Shown piece after piece: positions 34,213 through 41,675 of a stretch of DNA of 64,000 nucleotides. The stretch covers positions 32,343 to 96,342 of the forward strand of contig CAJTGE010000020.1 of the NCBI GenBank assembly GCA_910575795.1, given 5' to 3'. Position 1 is the stretch's first letter. Each line of letters begins with the position of its first letter. The notes beneath the pieces are model-generated. The model was not told where the DNA came from, did not search any database, and saw only the letters and a list, made by a program, of their open reading frames with translations. The DNA comes from Clostridiaceae bacterium (GTDB taxonomy: Bacteria; Bacillota; Clostridia; Lachnospirales; Lachnospiraceae). Both the position numbers and the translations under genes were made by a program.

Positions 34213-34256
34213 TGAACCAATTGAGACTTCTTTTGAGGTCTCAATTTTGTTATGGT
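34202..34256 (+). promoter_or_regulatory. Shared regulon promoter element, copy E (flavodoxin-cupin unit)
   Basis: AAACTGATGAACCAA, four bases, GACTTCT (34225-34231), 19 bp, TATGGT (34251-34256). ATTGAGAC (34220-34227) and GTCTCAAT (34238-34245) form a perfect dyad followed by TTTTG, so it may also terminate the upstream unit. It overlaps the end of the flavodoxin-cyclophilin gene by 11 bases. Confidence 0.65.
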
Positions 34257-34329
34257 AATACCATAAAGGAAAACCCGAAGGGATATCAATAAGGCCATAT
34301 GGCGAAAACATAAGAAAGGAAAATGTATC

Positions 34330-36048
34330 ATGAAGAAAGCAGCAGTACTTTTGATGTGCATGGCTCTTGCTTCGGTGGCTGCCGGCTGTAGCGGGTCAGG
34401 AGAAAGGAACACACCGAACGCGGCAGCCGTACAGGCACAGATGACAGAAGGAAGAGAAAGTGCCGGGGACGAATTGACTGTATCAGGTAACAGCCGGGAC
34501 GCAGAAACCGCACTTCAAAATACAGACCGTGTACAAAATGGGAAAGATTTGGAAAGTGGTGATTCATCAGGGGAGTCCGGTGTACTGATCGTGTATTTTT
34601 CCGTTCCTGAAGATGTGGACATATCGGGAGTGGATGCGGTGGCCGGAGCAAGTATTGTAGTACGTGACGGGGAAAAAATGGGCAATACGGAGTACGTGGC
34701 AGAACTGATCCGGGAAACCATAGGAGGTGATATGTTCCGTATCGAGACCGTGGACGGCTATCCCCTGGATCATGACCCGCTGGTGGATCAGGCGGCTGAC
34801 GAGCAGGACGAAGACGCCCGGCCCCAGCTTGCCTCGCATATAGAGAATTTAGACCAGTACGAAACCATTCTGCTGGGCTATCCTAACTGGTGGGGAGACT
34901 TGCCGATGCCCCTGTATTCTTTCCTGGAGGAATATGATTTCGGAGGCAAGACCGTGATTCCTTTTGTCACCCATGGGGGAAGCGGAGCGTCCCGAACCAT
35001 TGACACCATCTCAGAGCTGGAGCCGGAAGCACAGATTTATGAGGATGCGCTGGTGATCTCCAGAAATGATGTGGCAGACAGCGCGAAAACAGTGACAGAC
35101 TGGGCAAAGGGTCTGGCATTGCAGGAAAGATCGCAGGAAGCCTTGCTCCAGGAGACTGCGGTTTTGGAAACAGCAGCAGCTTCTTCCGCAGAACTTCCCT
35201 TTCCTTTAGGGCAGAGGATCGAATCGGATTCCTTTACAGGGAATGCCTATATCGAGATGATGATCGCCAATGATGAAACCTACCATTTCCCTCAGACCAA
35301 CCACCTCACCTTTGAGCCGGGAGCCAGAAGCAGCTGGCACAGCCACGGGGGAATGGTGCTTCTGATTACGGGAGGCAAAGGGTTCTATCAGGAAGAAGGG
35401 AAACCGGCCCAGATCTTAAGGTCGGGAGACGTGGTGGATATTGAGCCGGGAGTGAAACACTGGCATGGGGCAGCGCCCGACAGCTGGTTTTCCCAGATCG
35501 TGATTTTTGATTCCCATTATGTGCCGGAGGAGGGAGCGGCGCCTTTGGAGGAGCCGGTTACGGATGAACAGTATAACAATCTGGAGACTCAGGAATATAC
35601 AGGACGCAGGGTGAAACCAGACGATATGCTTATGTTTCAGCGAGCAGAACAGGCGGCAGCATTTGACACGTTCAGCGGCCTGGCTTATGTGTCATCTTTA
35701 ATCGGAGCGGATAATGCCGCGGGAGCGCCGGATCTTCATTATGTGGTTTTTGAACCTGGGGTGATTAATAACTGGCATACCCATGAGGGCGGCCAGATCC
35801 TTATTGCCACTGACGGAATCGGCTATCATCAGATGGAGGGGGAGCCTGTGCAGGTTCTCTATCCGGGGGATGTGGCCTTGTGCCCGCCGGGAGTGAAACA
35901 CTGGCATGGCGGCAGCGCAGACGCCAGCTTTGGGCATATTGCGGTAAATACCAATCCGGAACTGACAGGCCTTACATGGTTTGACCGGATTACGGAAGAG
36001 GAATATGCGGCGCTTCCTGCAGAAAAAGACGTGGAATCAGATGATTAA
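34330..36048 (+). CDS. Lipoprotein fusing a flavodoxin domain with two cupin domains
   Basis: The 572-residue protein has a lipoprotein signal (MALASVAAGC, Cys at about 20), a flavodoxin domain at about 83-265 with an extended FMN loop (VYFSVPEDVDISGVDAVAG, then MGNTEYVAELI; LLGYPNWWGDLPMPL) and two cupin domains. Cupin 1 has WHSHGG (about 335-340) and KHWHG (about 376-380); cupin 2 has WHTHEGG (about 482-488) and KHWHG (about 523-527), so both keep His metal ligands. The cupins resemble those next to carboxymuconolactone decarboxylase-like proteins. A secreted flavin plus metal-cupin fusion suggests coupled redox chemistry on a small molecule; the substrate is unknown. First gene of the copy E unit. 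Confidence 0.88.
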   Translation: MKKAAVLLMCMALASVAAGCSGSGERNTPNAAAVQAQMTEGRESAGDELTVSGNSRDAETALQNTDRVQNGKDLESGDSSGESGVLIVYFSVPEDVDISGVDAVAGASIVVRDGEKMGNTEYVAELIRETIGGDMFRIETVDGYPLDHDPLVDQAADEQDEDARPQLASHIENLDQYETILLGYPNWWGDLPMPLYSFLEEYDFGGKTVIPFVTHGGSGASRTIDTISELEPEAQIYEDALVISRNDVADSAKTVTDWAKGLALQERSQEALLQETAVLETAAASSAELPFPLGQRIESDSFTGNAYIEMMIANDETYHFPQTNHLTFEPGARSSWHSHGGMVLLITGGKGFYQEEGKPAQILRSGDVVDIEPGVKHWHGAAPDSWFSQIVIFDSHYVPEEGAAPLEEPVTDEQYNNLETQEYTGRRVKPDDMLMFQRAEQAAAFDTFSGLAYVSSLIGADNAAGAPDLHYVVFEPGVINNWHTHEGGQILIATDGIGYHQMEGEPVQVLYPGDVALCPPGVKHWHGGSADASFGHIAVNTNPELTGLTWFDRITEEEYAALPAEKDVESDD

Positions 36049-36100
36049 ACTTTGAAAAGAAAAACTGATGGAAGAATAGGAAACCGAAAGAAGGTGTGAT

Positions 36101-37045
36101 ATGGTGTGGCAGGCATGGATGTTTGGTCTGACACTCTTGACATTGACAGGATGTGTTGGCGCCTATGGGGGAGATGATGCCGCAAAAGAGGCAAAAAGTG
36201 AGATTTCAGTAGAAATGACAGAGAAAACGGAAACAGGGGCAGGGAAACATATACCGGAAACAGAGAGAATGGAGGAAGGCGGGGAGTTGGGAGAGCGAGA
36301 CAGTAGCTATGTAACGGAAGGTACGGAAAATTACCGTGATTTTGTGGTGGACAGCGTACTGCATTCCCATGAACTGGGCGATATCCATTACTGCGTTTTT
36401 ATTCCTGACGGATATGACGGCGGCAAGGCATACAGCCTTTACATTACCCTTCCCGGCTATCAGGGGCTTTACTTTCAGGGAGCTGCCATGAACCTTCGGA
36501 CAGAGGAATTTGGGTTTGAAGCACAAAATTACCGGAAAGATATGATCATCCTTGCGCCGCAGCTGGAGGATTGGGGTGAAACATCTGCCAGAAAAACGAT
36601 TGCGCTGACCGAGTATTTTCTGGAACACTACAATGTTCAAAGGGAACAGGTCTATATTAGCGGGTATTCCGGCGGCGGAGAAACCCTTTCCCTGGTGCTT
36701 GACAGGCGCCCGGAACTTTATACGGCAGCGCTGATGTGCAGCTCCCGGTGGGACGGAGGATACCAGACAATTGCAGGGGCCAAAACTCCGGTATACTTTG
36801 TGACCGGGGAATCGGACGAATATTATGGATCGGAACCATTTGACAGGGCATATAGGGAGATACGCAGTCTTTATGAAGCAGAAGGGCTTTCGGAAACAGA
36901 AATAGACCGTTTCGTGGTGCTGGATATAAAACCTGGGGCTTACTTTACAGACAAAGGCATGAAAAATCAGCATGGCGGAGGCGCAGGACTGTTTAGCAGA
37001 GACAGCGAGATCATGGGATGGCTCTTTGGCGAACATGAATCATAG
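36101..37045 (+). CDS. Secreted alpha/beta-hydrolase lipoprotein (esterase)
   Basis: The 314-residue protein has a lipoprotein signal (FGLTLLTLTGC, Cys about 18) and a Glu-rich linker to about 70, then an alpha/beta-hydrolase domain of the PHB-depolymerase/feruloyl-esterase-like type: LYITLPGYQGLYFQG, nucleophile in YISGYSGGGETL (Ser190), GESDEYYG with a possible acid residue, and a His-containing end (KNQHGGGAG). It cleaves an ester outside the cell; the substrate is unknown. GAAAGAAGG precedes ATG 36101. It is 52 bases downstream of the flavodoxin-cupin gene. Confidence 0.83.
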   Translation: MVWQAWMFGLTLLTLTGCVGAYGGDDAAKEAKSEISVEMTEKTETGAGKHIPETERMEEGGELGERDSSYVTEGTENYRDFVVDSVLHSHELGDIHYCVFIPDGYDGGKAYSLYITLPGYQGLYFQGAAMNLRTEEFGFEAQNYRKDMIILAPQLEDWGETSARKTIALTEYFLEHYNVQREQVYISGYSGGGETLSLVLDRRPELYTAALMCSSRWDGGYQTIAGAKTPVYFVTGESDEYYGSEPFDRAYREIRSLYEAEGLSETEIDRFVVLDIKPGAYFTDKGMKNQHGGGAGLFSRDSEIMGWLFGEHES

Positions 37046-37067
37046 GGCAGAGAGGAAGGTTAGAATC

Positions 37068-38693
37068 ATGAGAAAGAGAAAACAAATACTTGCGGCTGCA
37101 CTGGCCGGGGCCATGGCTTTTAGCCTGACGGCCTGTGGCAAAACCAATACTGCCGCAGGACAGACGGAAAGTATACAGCAGACGGAAAGCAGAGGGCAGG
37201 CAGAACCTACAGAAGAAACTGCCGATGAAGCAAATACGGCTTCAGAAGAAAATGAAAACGGGGGGACTGTGGTGCAGACTACGGCTGGTCTGGTACAGGG
37301 AACCGATGAGGATGGTATCTCCCGGTATCTTGGTATTCCCTATGCCCAGGCGGAGGAACGATTTGTCCCTGCGGCGGAGGTGACAGCCTGGGAAGGGATA
37401 CGTATAGCAGATTCCTATGGCCCCATCTCTCCCCAGGGAGCAATTTCCGGTCTGGGGCAGGCAGGAAATCAGGATGGCACAGACAATAACAGCCAGAATC
37501 TGAATATCTGGACGCCCGGTGTAAATGACGGAGAAAAACGCCCGGTCATGGTATGGCTTCACGGCGGCGGTTTTTCCACCGGTTCTGCCAATGAGGAGGG
37601 ATATGACGGTGAAAATTTAAGCCGCAGCGGGGACGTGGTGGTGGTTTCGGTGAACCATCGGCTCAATGTGTTCGGCTACCTGGACCTGTCTGCCTATGGG
37701 GAGAAATATAAGGATTCCGCTAATGTAGGAATCCGGGATATCGTGGACTCCCTGGAATGGATTCAGGATAATATCGAGGTGTTTGGAGGTGATCCTGACA
37801 ATGTAACCGTATTTGGACAGTCGGGCGGCGGCGCAAAGGTTCTGGCTCTGATGACTTCTCCCTATGCGGAAGGACTGTTCCATAAGGGGATTGTTCAGAG
37901 CGGCGCCACGGAGACCATGGGAGTTATTTTCAACAGCCAGGAGGCCAGCACAAGGCTGACCGAAAATATCCTAAAAAAGCTGAATATTACGGAGGATAAT
38001 ATTGAAGACATTCAGACGGTTCCCGTAGAGGAGTTGGAAACAGCGGCCATGGAGGCCCTCCAGGAAACAGGGGAAGAGCTGAAACTTCCGGCAGCCCTGG
38101 GCGGCGGCTATTCTATGGACTGGGAACCAGTGGTGGATGGAGATTTCCTTCCCACAAACCCGGTGACAGAGGATTCCTTTGCGGAGGCGGGAGCGGATAT
38201 ACCACTTTTAATCGGCAGCAATTTAAACGAATGGAGCGGTTTTTTTGAGACGGCTCCTATAGAGCCTACAAAAGAACTGGAGACGGCACTCCGCGAAGCG
38301 TACCCGGATAAGACGGAACTGACAGCGGAACAGGTAGATACCACAACCATTCGTCTGCCGCTTTTAAAGATTATGTCCCACAAGGCAGATCAGAAGGCGG
38401 CTCCGGTCTATGCTTATGTGTTTACCTACGGCAATTCCTACCATGGAGCCGAGATTCCTTATGTGTTTCAACGTGTAAGCGGCAGCGGGGAAGAGCAGGA
38501 GCTGGCAGAGCAGGTAAGCCAGGCATGGATAAACTTTGCCAGGACAGGGAGACCAGGGGCAGGCAAAATCCCGGAATGGGAGCCTTATACCAGAGAAAGC
38601 GGGGCAACCATGCTTTTGGATGTGGAGCCGGAACTTGTTTATCATCATGATCAGGAACTTCTCTCTATTTTGGTTCCGGATTATGAATATTAG
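37068..38693 (+). CDS. Secreted type-B carboxylesterase lipoprotein
   Basis: The 541-residue protein has a lipoprotein signal (AGAMAFSLTAC, Cys about 24) and a carboxylesterase type-B domain (family of para-nitrobenzyl esterase). Seen: VQGTDEDGISRYLGIPYAQ, LNIWTPG, the oxyanion segment VWLHGGGFSTGS, and nucleophile Ser252 in VFGQSGGGAKV, where the family usually has GESAGG. The His region is SYHGAEIPYVF near residue 455. ATG 37068 has GAGGAAGG upstream; the longer open frame from 36972 overlaps the previous gene. It shares the copy E unit with another esterase, so at least two exported ester-cutting enzymes are co-made. Confidence 0.88.
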   Translation: MRKRKQILAAALAGAMAFSLTACGKTNTAAGQTESIQQTESRGQAEPTEETADEANTASEENENGGTVVQTTAGLVQGTDEDGISRYLGIPYAQAEERFVPAAEVTAWEGIRIADSYGPISPQGAISGLGQAGNQDGTDNNSQNLNIWTPGVNDGEKRPVMVWLHGGGFSTGSANEEGYDGENLSRSGDVVVVSVNHRLNVFGYLDLSAYGEKYKDSANVGIRDIVDSLEWIQDNIEVFGGDPDNVTVFGQSGGGAKVLALMTSPYAEGLFHKGIVQSGATETMGVIFNSQEASTRLTENILKKLNITEDNIEDIQTVPVEELETAAMEALQETGEELKLPAALGGGYSMDWEPVVDGDFLPTNPVTEDSFAEAGADIPLLIGSNLNEWSGFFETAPIEPTKELETALREAYPDKTELTAEQVDTTTIRLPLLKIMSHKADQKAAPVYAYVFTYGNSYHGAEIPYVFQRVSGSGEEQELAEQVSQAWINFARTGRPGAGKIPEWEPYTRESGATMLLDVEPELVYHHDQELLSILVPDYEY

Positions 38694-38795
38694 AAAGTCT
38701 GTTCCGGGAGGCGGGAAATCTGACAGGAAAACATGTGACTGGCTTCCGCATAAGCATATTTTGATGAAAGGTTTTGTATAAGAGGAGGAAGATTG

Positions 38796-39539
38796 ATGAA
38801 AGCAAATAAATGGATTGTAGCGATGACGGCAGGAGTAATGGCTATTGGTATCTTGTCTGGCTGTGGAAATTCGGACACGCCGTCTGACCAAAACAGAGAA
38901 CCCCAGGGTGCTGCAGCGGTACAGGAAGAAAAGAGTACAAATGCGTCTGAGACAGGAGGAAATGGTGGCGAAACAGAAGGAGCCCTGGAAAAAACAGGTA
39001 CAAGCATTGCCATTGAATCAGAGAGCGCAAAGAAGGATGCGCCCCAGGGAGGAAAAACACTGGTTGTCTATTATTCTGCAAGCGGACACACAGAAGATGT
39101 GGCGAATGTGATCGCTGATGAAATGGGAGCCGACTTATTTGAACTGGAGCCTGTAAATCCCTATACCAGTGATGATCTGAATTACACCAATGCTGACAGC
39201 CGGGTAAGCAGGGAGCATGAGAATGAGGAGCAGCGGAATGTGGAACTGGTATCTGTGGAAGTGGAAGACTGGGATGTATATGAAACCGTGTTTATCGGAT
39301 ATCCCATATGGTGGGGAATCGCCGCATGGCCGGTAGACAGTTTTGTGGAAACGAATGACTTTGCCGGAAAAACCGTGATCCCGTTCTGTACTTCCGCCAG
39401 CTCCGGCTTTGGAGAAAGCGGAGAACTTCTGGAAGAAAAAGCGGGAGGCGGGGACTGGCAGGAGGGAATACGTTTTAGTTCCGGTGTATCAGAGGAAGAT
39501 GTCAGAAACTGGGTGTCAGGACTTGGGCTGGAGCAGTAA
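38796..39539 (+). CDS. Flavodoxin lipoprotein with canonical FMN loop
   Basis: The 247-residue protein has a lipoprotein signal (VMAIGILSGC, Cys about 22), a Glu/Thr-rich linker to about 85, and a flavodoxin domain with the normal FMN loop (VVYYSASGHTEDVANVI) and FIGYPIWWGIAAWPV. ATG 38796 has AGAGGAGGAAG upstream; TTG 38793 is in frame but too close. It is the fifth exported flavodoxin in the island and the last gene before the orphan winged-helix gene. Confidence 0.9.
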   Translation: MKANKWIVAMTAGVMAIGILSGCGNSDTPSDQNREPQGAAAVQEEKSTNASETGGNGGETEGALEKTGTSIAIESESAKKDAPQGGKTLVVYYSASGHTEDVANVIADEMGADLFELEPVNPYTSDDLNYTNADSRVSREHENEEQRNVELVSVEVEDWDVYETVFIGYPIWWGIAAWPVDSFVETNDFAGKTVIPFCTSASSGFGESGELLEEKAGGGDWQEGIRFSSGVSEEDVRNWVSGLGLEQ

Positions 39540-39680
39540 GCCTGAAAAAACGGTAAAAGGAGCCGGGTCTCATTTGGGATTCCGGCTCGCATATGATTCA
39601 TTATCTGGAGAGAATTCTACTTCAATGGAAGACAGTATCATTTGGGGGAAGGGGCTGTATAAGATCAATGGAGGAGTAGC

Positions 39681-39998
39681 ATGTTGAAAAAGGAAATGGA
39701 TGGATTGGAATACCGGAATTTAAAGATAAATCCTCTGGAGCAGACAGTATATTATTTTGGAGAAGAGATCCCTTTGACTAACCGTGAGTTTCAGCTTTTA
39801 TATTTGCTCTTAAAATATCAGGGGCAGGTATTCTCTAAAAGACAGATCTATGAGCAGATCACAGAGGATGGGGAACGGGTGGATTATCATACGGTCGAGA
39901 TAACCATATCCAGGATACGAAAAAAACTGGAGGCTTATTCTGGGAGAACGGATTTTATTATTACCATTCGTGGGAGGGGATATAAATTTAGAAAATAG
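39681..39998 (+). CDS. Orphan OmpR-type winged-helix DNA-binding protein (no receiver domain)
   Basis: This 105-residue protein consists of the C-terminal DNA-binding domain of OmpR-family regulators (NREFQLLYLLLKYQGQVFSK, then HTVEITISRIRKKLEAY and ITIRGRGYKFRK) without any receiver domain. A ribosome site GGAGGAG precedes ATG 39681, so it looks like a real gene rather than a 3' relic. It could bind the tandem TTTGTTA sites without phosphorylation control, but this is inference. A strong terminator follows. Confidence 0.8.
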   Translation: MLKKEMDGLEYRNLKINPLEQTVYYFGEEIPLTNREFQLLYLLLKYQGQVFSKRQIYEQITEDGERVDYHTVEITISRIRKKLEAYSGRTDFIITIRGRGYKFRK

Positions 39999-40041
39999 GG
40001 GAATGACAGTTGGAATATTGTCAGATCGTGGAGTTGGATAA

Positions 40042-40071
40042 AAGCAGCCGGGATTTTTAGGCTGCTTTTTT
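40042..40071 (+). terminator. Rho-independent terminator at the end of the redox island
   Basis: AAGCAGCC (40042-40049) pairs with GGCTGCTT (40060-40067), followed by a T-run to 40071. Confidence 0.85.
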
Positions 40072-40173
40072 GTTAAAGAATATTTCAGAAATCTGTAAGG
40101 GAAAAAGAGTGCCTTGGAGAAGAAAGGGAGAAGGTAAAGAGAAGTTGGGGGATTAAAACTATATCAGGGGGAG

Positions 40174-40497
40174 TTATTCGTGCAGTCCGACCTGGAGCAT
40201 GGTCTCTATCATGGCTTGAATAAACTGAAGCTGTTTTTCACTACACTCAGACAGCAATCTGGTAATGCTTTTTGCGGAGTCAGATTCTGTCTGGAAAATA
40301 ATGTCATCTATGGAAACATTCAGGTATCTGCAAAGGGAGATCAGGACGGCAGCGCTGGGGATGGTCCGTTTGTTTTCAATCTCTGCTATGTATGTGGCAG
40401 AAACGTCAATGGCTTCTGCAAGTTTTTCTTGTGTCAGATTTTGGGCTATCCGGGCCGCCTTGAGCCGATAGCCCAGCTGATGATCTGGACTTTTCAT
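40174..40497 (-). CDS. XRE-family repressor-like regulator (Tn916 orf9-like position)
   Basis: This 107-residue protein has an N-terminal Cro/CI-type HTH (LGYRLKAARIAQNLTQEKLA, then VSATYIAEIENKRTIPS) and a short C-terminal helix region. GGAGAGGTGATAC precedes its start on the minus strand. It is divergent from the sigma-like gene at 40804 and the perfect palindrome at 40549-40580 lies between them. In Tn916-like elements an XRE gene (orf9) has the same opposite orientation before orf7-orf8, so it likely represses that module. Confidence 0.87.
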   Translation of the reverse strand: MKSPDHQLGYRLKAARIAQNLTQEKLAEAIDVSATYIAEIENKRTIPSAAVLISLCRYLNVSIDDIIFQTESDSAKSITRLLSECSEKQLQFIQAMIETMLQVGLHE

Positions 40498-40548
40498 GTG
40501 GTATCACCTCTCCTTAAGTGTAATTGGTAAATGGGAAATTAGACATAA

Positions 40549-40580
40549 ACTATAATCACCATTTTATTAGTGATTATAGT
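40549..40580. promoter_or_regulatory. Perfect palindromic operator
   Basis: ACTATAATCAC (40549-40559) and GTGATTATAGT (40570-40580) are exact reverse complements with a 10-bp spacer. It lies 52 bases upstream of the XRE start and upstream of the sigma-like gene on the other side, so it is the expected operator of the XRE protein; it also contains TATAAT/ATTATA. Confidence 0.7.
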
Positions 40581-40660
40581 GAGGTATATGTATTAGGGAG
40601 AAAAGCTGCTTTCCCAGGGAAAGTAAAGGGGATACACGACAATATCAGAATGGTTTGCTA

Positions 40661-40690
40661 AAAGGAACGGTATGGTGCTGTTCCTTTTTT
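40661..40690 (+). terminator. Rho-independent terminator-like hairpin before the sigma-like gene
   Basis: AAAGGAAC (40661-40668) pairs with GTTCCTTT (40680-40687), followed by TTTATTTTT. Because no gene lies directly upstream, it may act as an attenuator of a leader transcript running toward 40804. Confidence 0.65.
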
Positions 40691-40803
40691 ATTTTTCAAC
40701 TGATACTATACACCCTTATTAAAAGGGGAATATATATTGCCTGGTGCAGAGGGCCGCCTGCCTTTTCGGGATTTAGAAAATTTTAAAGACCGGAGGGTAA
40801 GGA

Positions 40804-41229
40804 ATGAATGAAGATGTTATAAAGGGCAGTTTTACCAGGTATGTGGAGAAAGCACTGAAGCGCTCTAAGAGGGATTATATAAAGAAGCAGCAGAGATGGG
40901 AGAGGATGGAAGTGCCGGCAGAAGTGGAACCGTTGTATTCTAAAGAGGAGACAGGGGAGGAAGTGGAGACGGCATTGGTGAAAACGCCGGAGGAGATGCC
41001 CTGGGAGGCGGAGATGATCAAGACCAGTATGAGAGTCTGTCTGGGGGAGCCTTTGTGGACGGCGTTTTCCTGTCTGACGGATTTTGAGGTACTGGTGGTG
41101 TTTGCGAAAGTGTACCGGGGATTTACTTTTGCGGAGATTGGAATAGTGATGGGTGAAAAGGCGGAAAAGATTGCCTCCTCCTATTCGTATGCCCGTAAGA
41201 AGATGAAGAAAGGGTGGGAGAAAGAATGA
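40804..41229 (+). CDS. Sigma-70-like protein of conjugative elements (Tn916 orf7-like)
   Basis: This 141-residue protein has an N-terminal basic helix (FTRYVEKALKRSKRDYIKKQ) and a C-terminal region-4-like HTH (LVVFAKVYRGFTFAEIGIVM, then KIASSYSYARKKMKK). Size, layout and neighbours match the small sigma-like proteins of Tn916-family elements (orf7). GACCGGAGG precedes ATG 40804. Its stop overlaps the next start (ATGA). It would promote expression of element genes, probably under XRE control. Confidence 0.78.
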   Translation: MNEDVIKGSFTRYVEKALKRSKRDYIKKQQRWERMEVPAEVEPLYSKEETGEEVETALVKTPEEMPWEAEMIKTSMRVCLGEPLWTAFSCLTDFEVLVVFAKVYRGFTFAEIGIVMGEKAEKIASSYSYARKKMKKGWEKE

Positions 41230-41441
41230 ATACGGAGGAATTGTTGTATTGGGCCAAAACTGGAGATCTGAAAGCAATGGAGGAACTATTTTTGCAGTAT
41301 CGTCCTTTGCTCATCAGCCGTTCTATGGTAGGCGGAAGATTTTGTGAGGATCTTTATCAGGAGCTTTCGATTACGTTTTTAGGCTGTATCCAAGGATTTT
41401 GTTTGGAGAAGGCTATGAAGTCTGGGAAGAAACAGCAGTGA
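41226..41441 (+). CDS. Small helix-turn-helix protein (Tn916 orf8-like)
   Basis: This 71-residue protein starts MNTEELLYWAKTGDLKAMEE, the pattern of the small HTH_16 proteins that follow the sigma-like gene in conjugative elements. ATG 41226 overlaps the previous stop by the ATGA junction, so it is translationally coupled. In Tn916-type elements xis and int would come next; here they are absent. The C-terminal third (IQGFCLEKAMKSGKKQQ) does not look conserved. Confidence 0.72.
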   Translation: MNTEELLYWAKTGDLKAMEELFLQYRPLLISRSMVGGRFCEDLYQELSITFLGCIQGFCLEKAMKSGKKQQ

Positions 41442-41465
41442 TAGTTTTATCGTGGTACGATTTGG

Positions 41466-41494
41466 GAGCAGTCTTTTATGGGCTGCTCTTTTCG
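41466..41494 (+). terminator. Terminator-like hairpin after the HTH gene
   Basis: GAGCAG (41466-41471) pairs with CTGCTC (41483-41488) followed by TTTTC. A closely related hairpin occurs at 42170-42200. Confidence 0.55.
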
Positions 41495-41566
41495 TGAGGT
41501 TAAAAGGGGTGGGAAGACTGAGGGGATTTTAATGCTATCAAAATATGGATATATAGGTTTCTCCTA

Positions 41567-41612
41567 AATGTTAGAAATTGTTTAGGGATTTGTTAGCTGA
41601 AGTTTATAAAGA
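41567..41612 (+). promoter_or_regulatory. Triple 11-bp TTTGTTA repeats in the integrative region
   Basis: AATGTTA (41567-41573), TTGTTTA (41578-41584) and TTTGTTA (41589-41595) have an 11-bp period; TAAAGA (41607-41612) follows 11 bp later. This is the same geometry as at 23358-23403. Confidence 0.55.
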
Positions 41613-41675
41613 TTGTTTACTATAAAAAAGAAAAGGGTAAAGAGAAAGGAGAATTTTATCCAGACCATATTAAAC

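Noticed and set aside
36972..37067. Extension of the carboxylesterase start upstream of 37068
   Set aside because: It overlaps the previous gene and would bury the clear lipoprotein signal that begins at 37068.
40180..40530. Plus-strand frame opposite the XRE gene
   Set aside because: The minus strand encodes a clear Cro/CI-type HTH with a strong ribosome site; the plus frame has no recognisable features.
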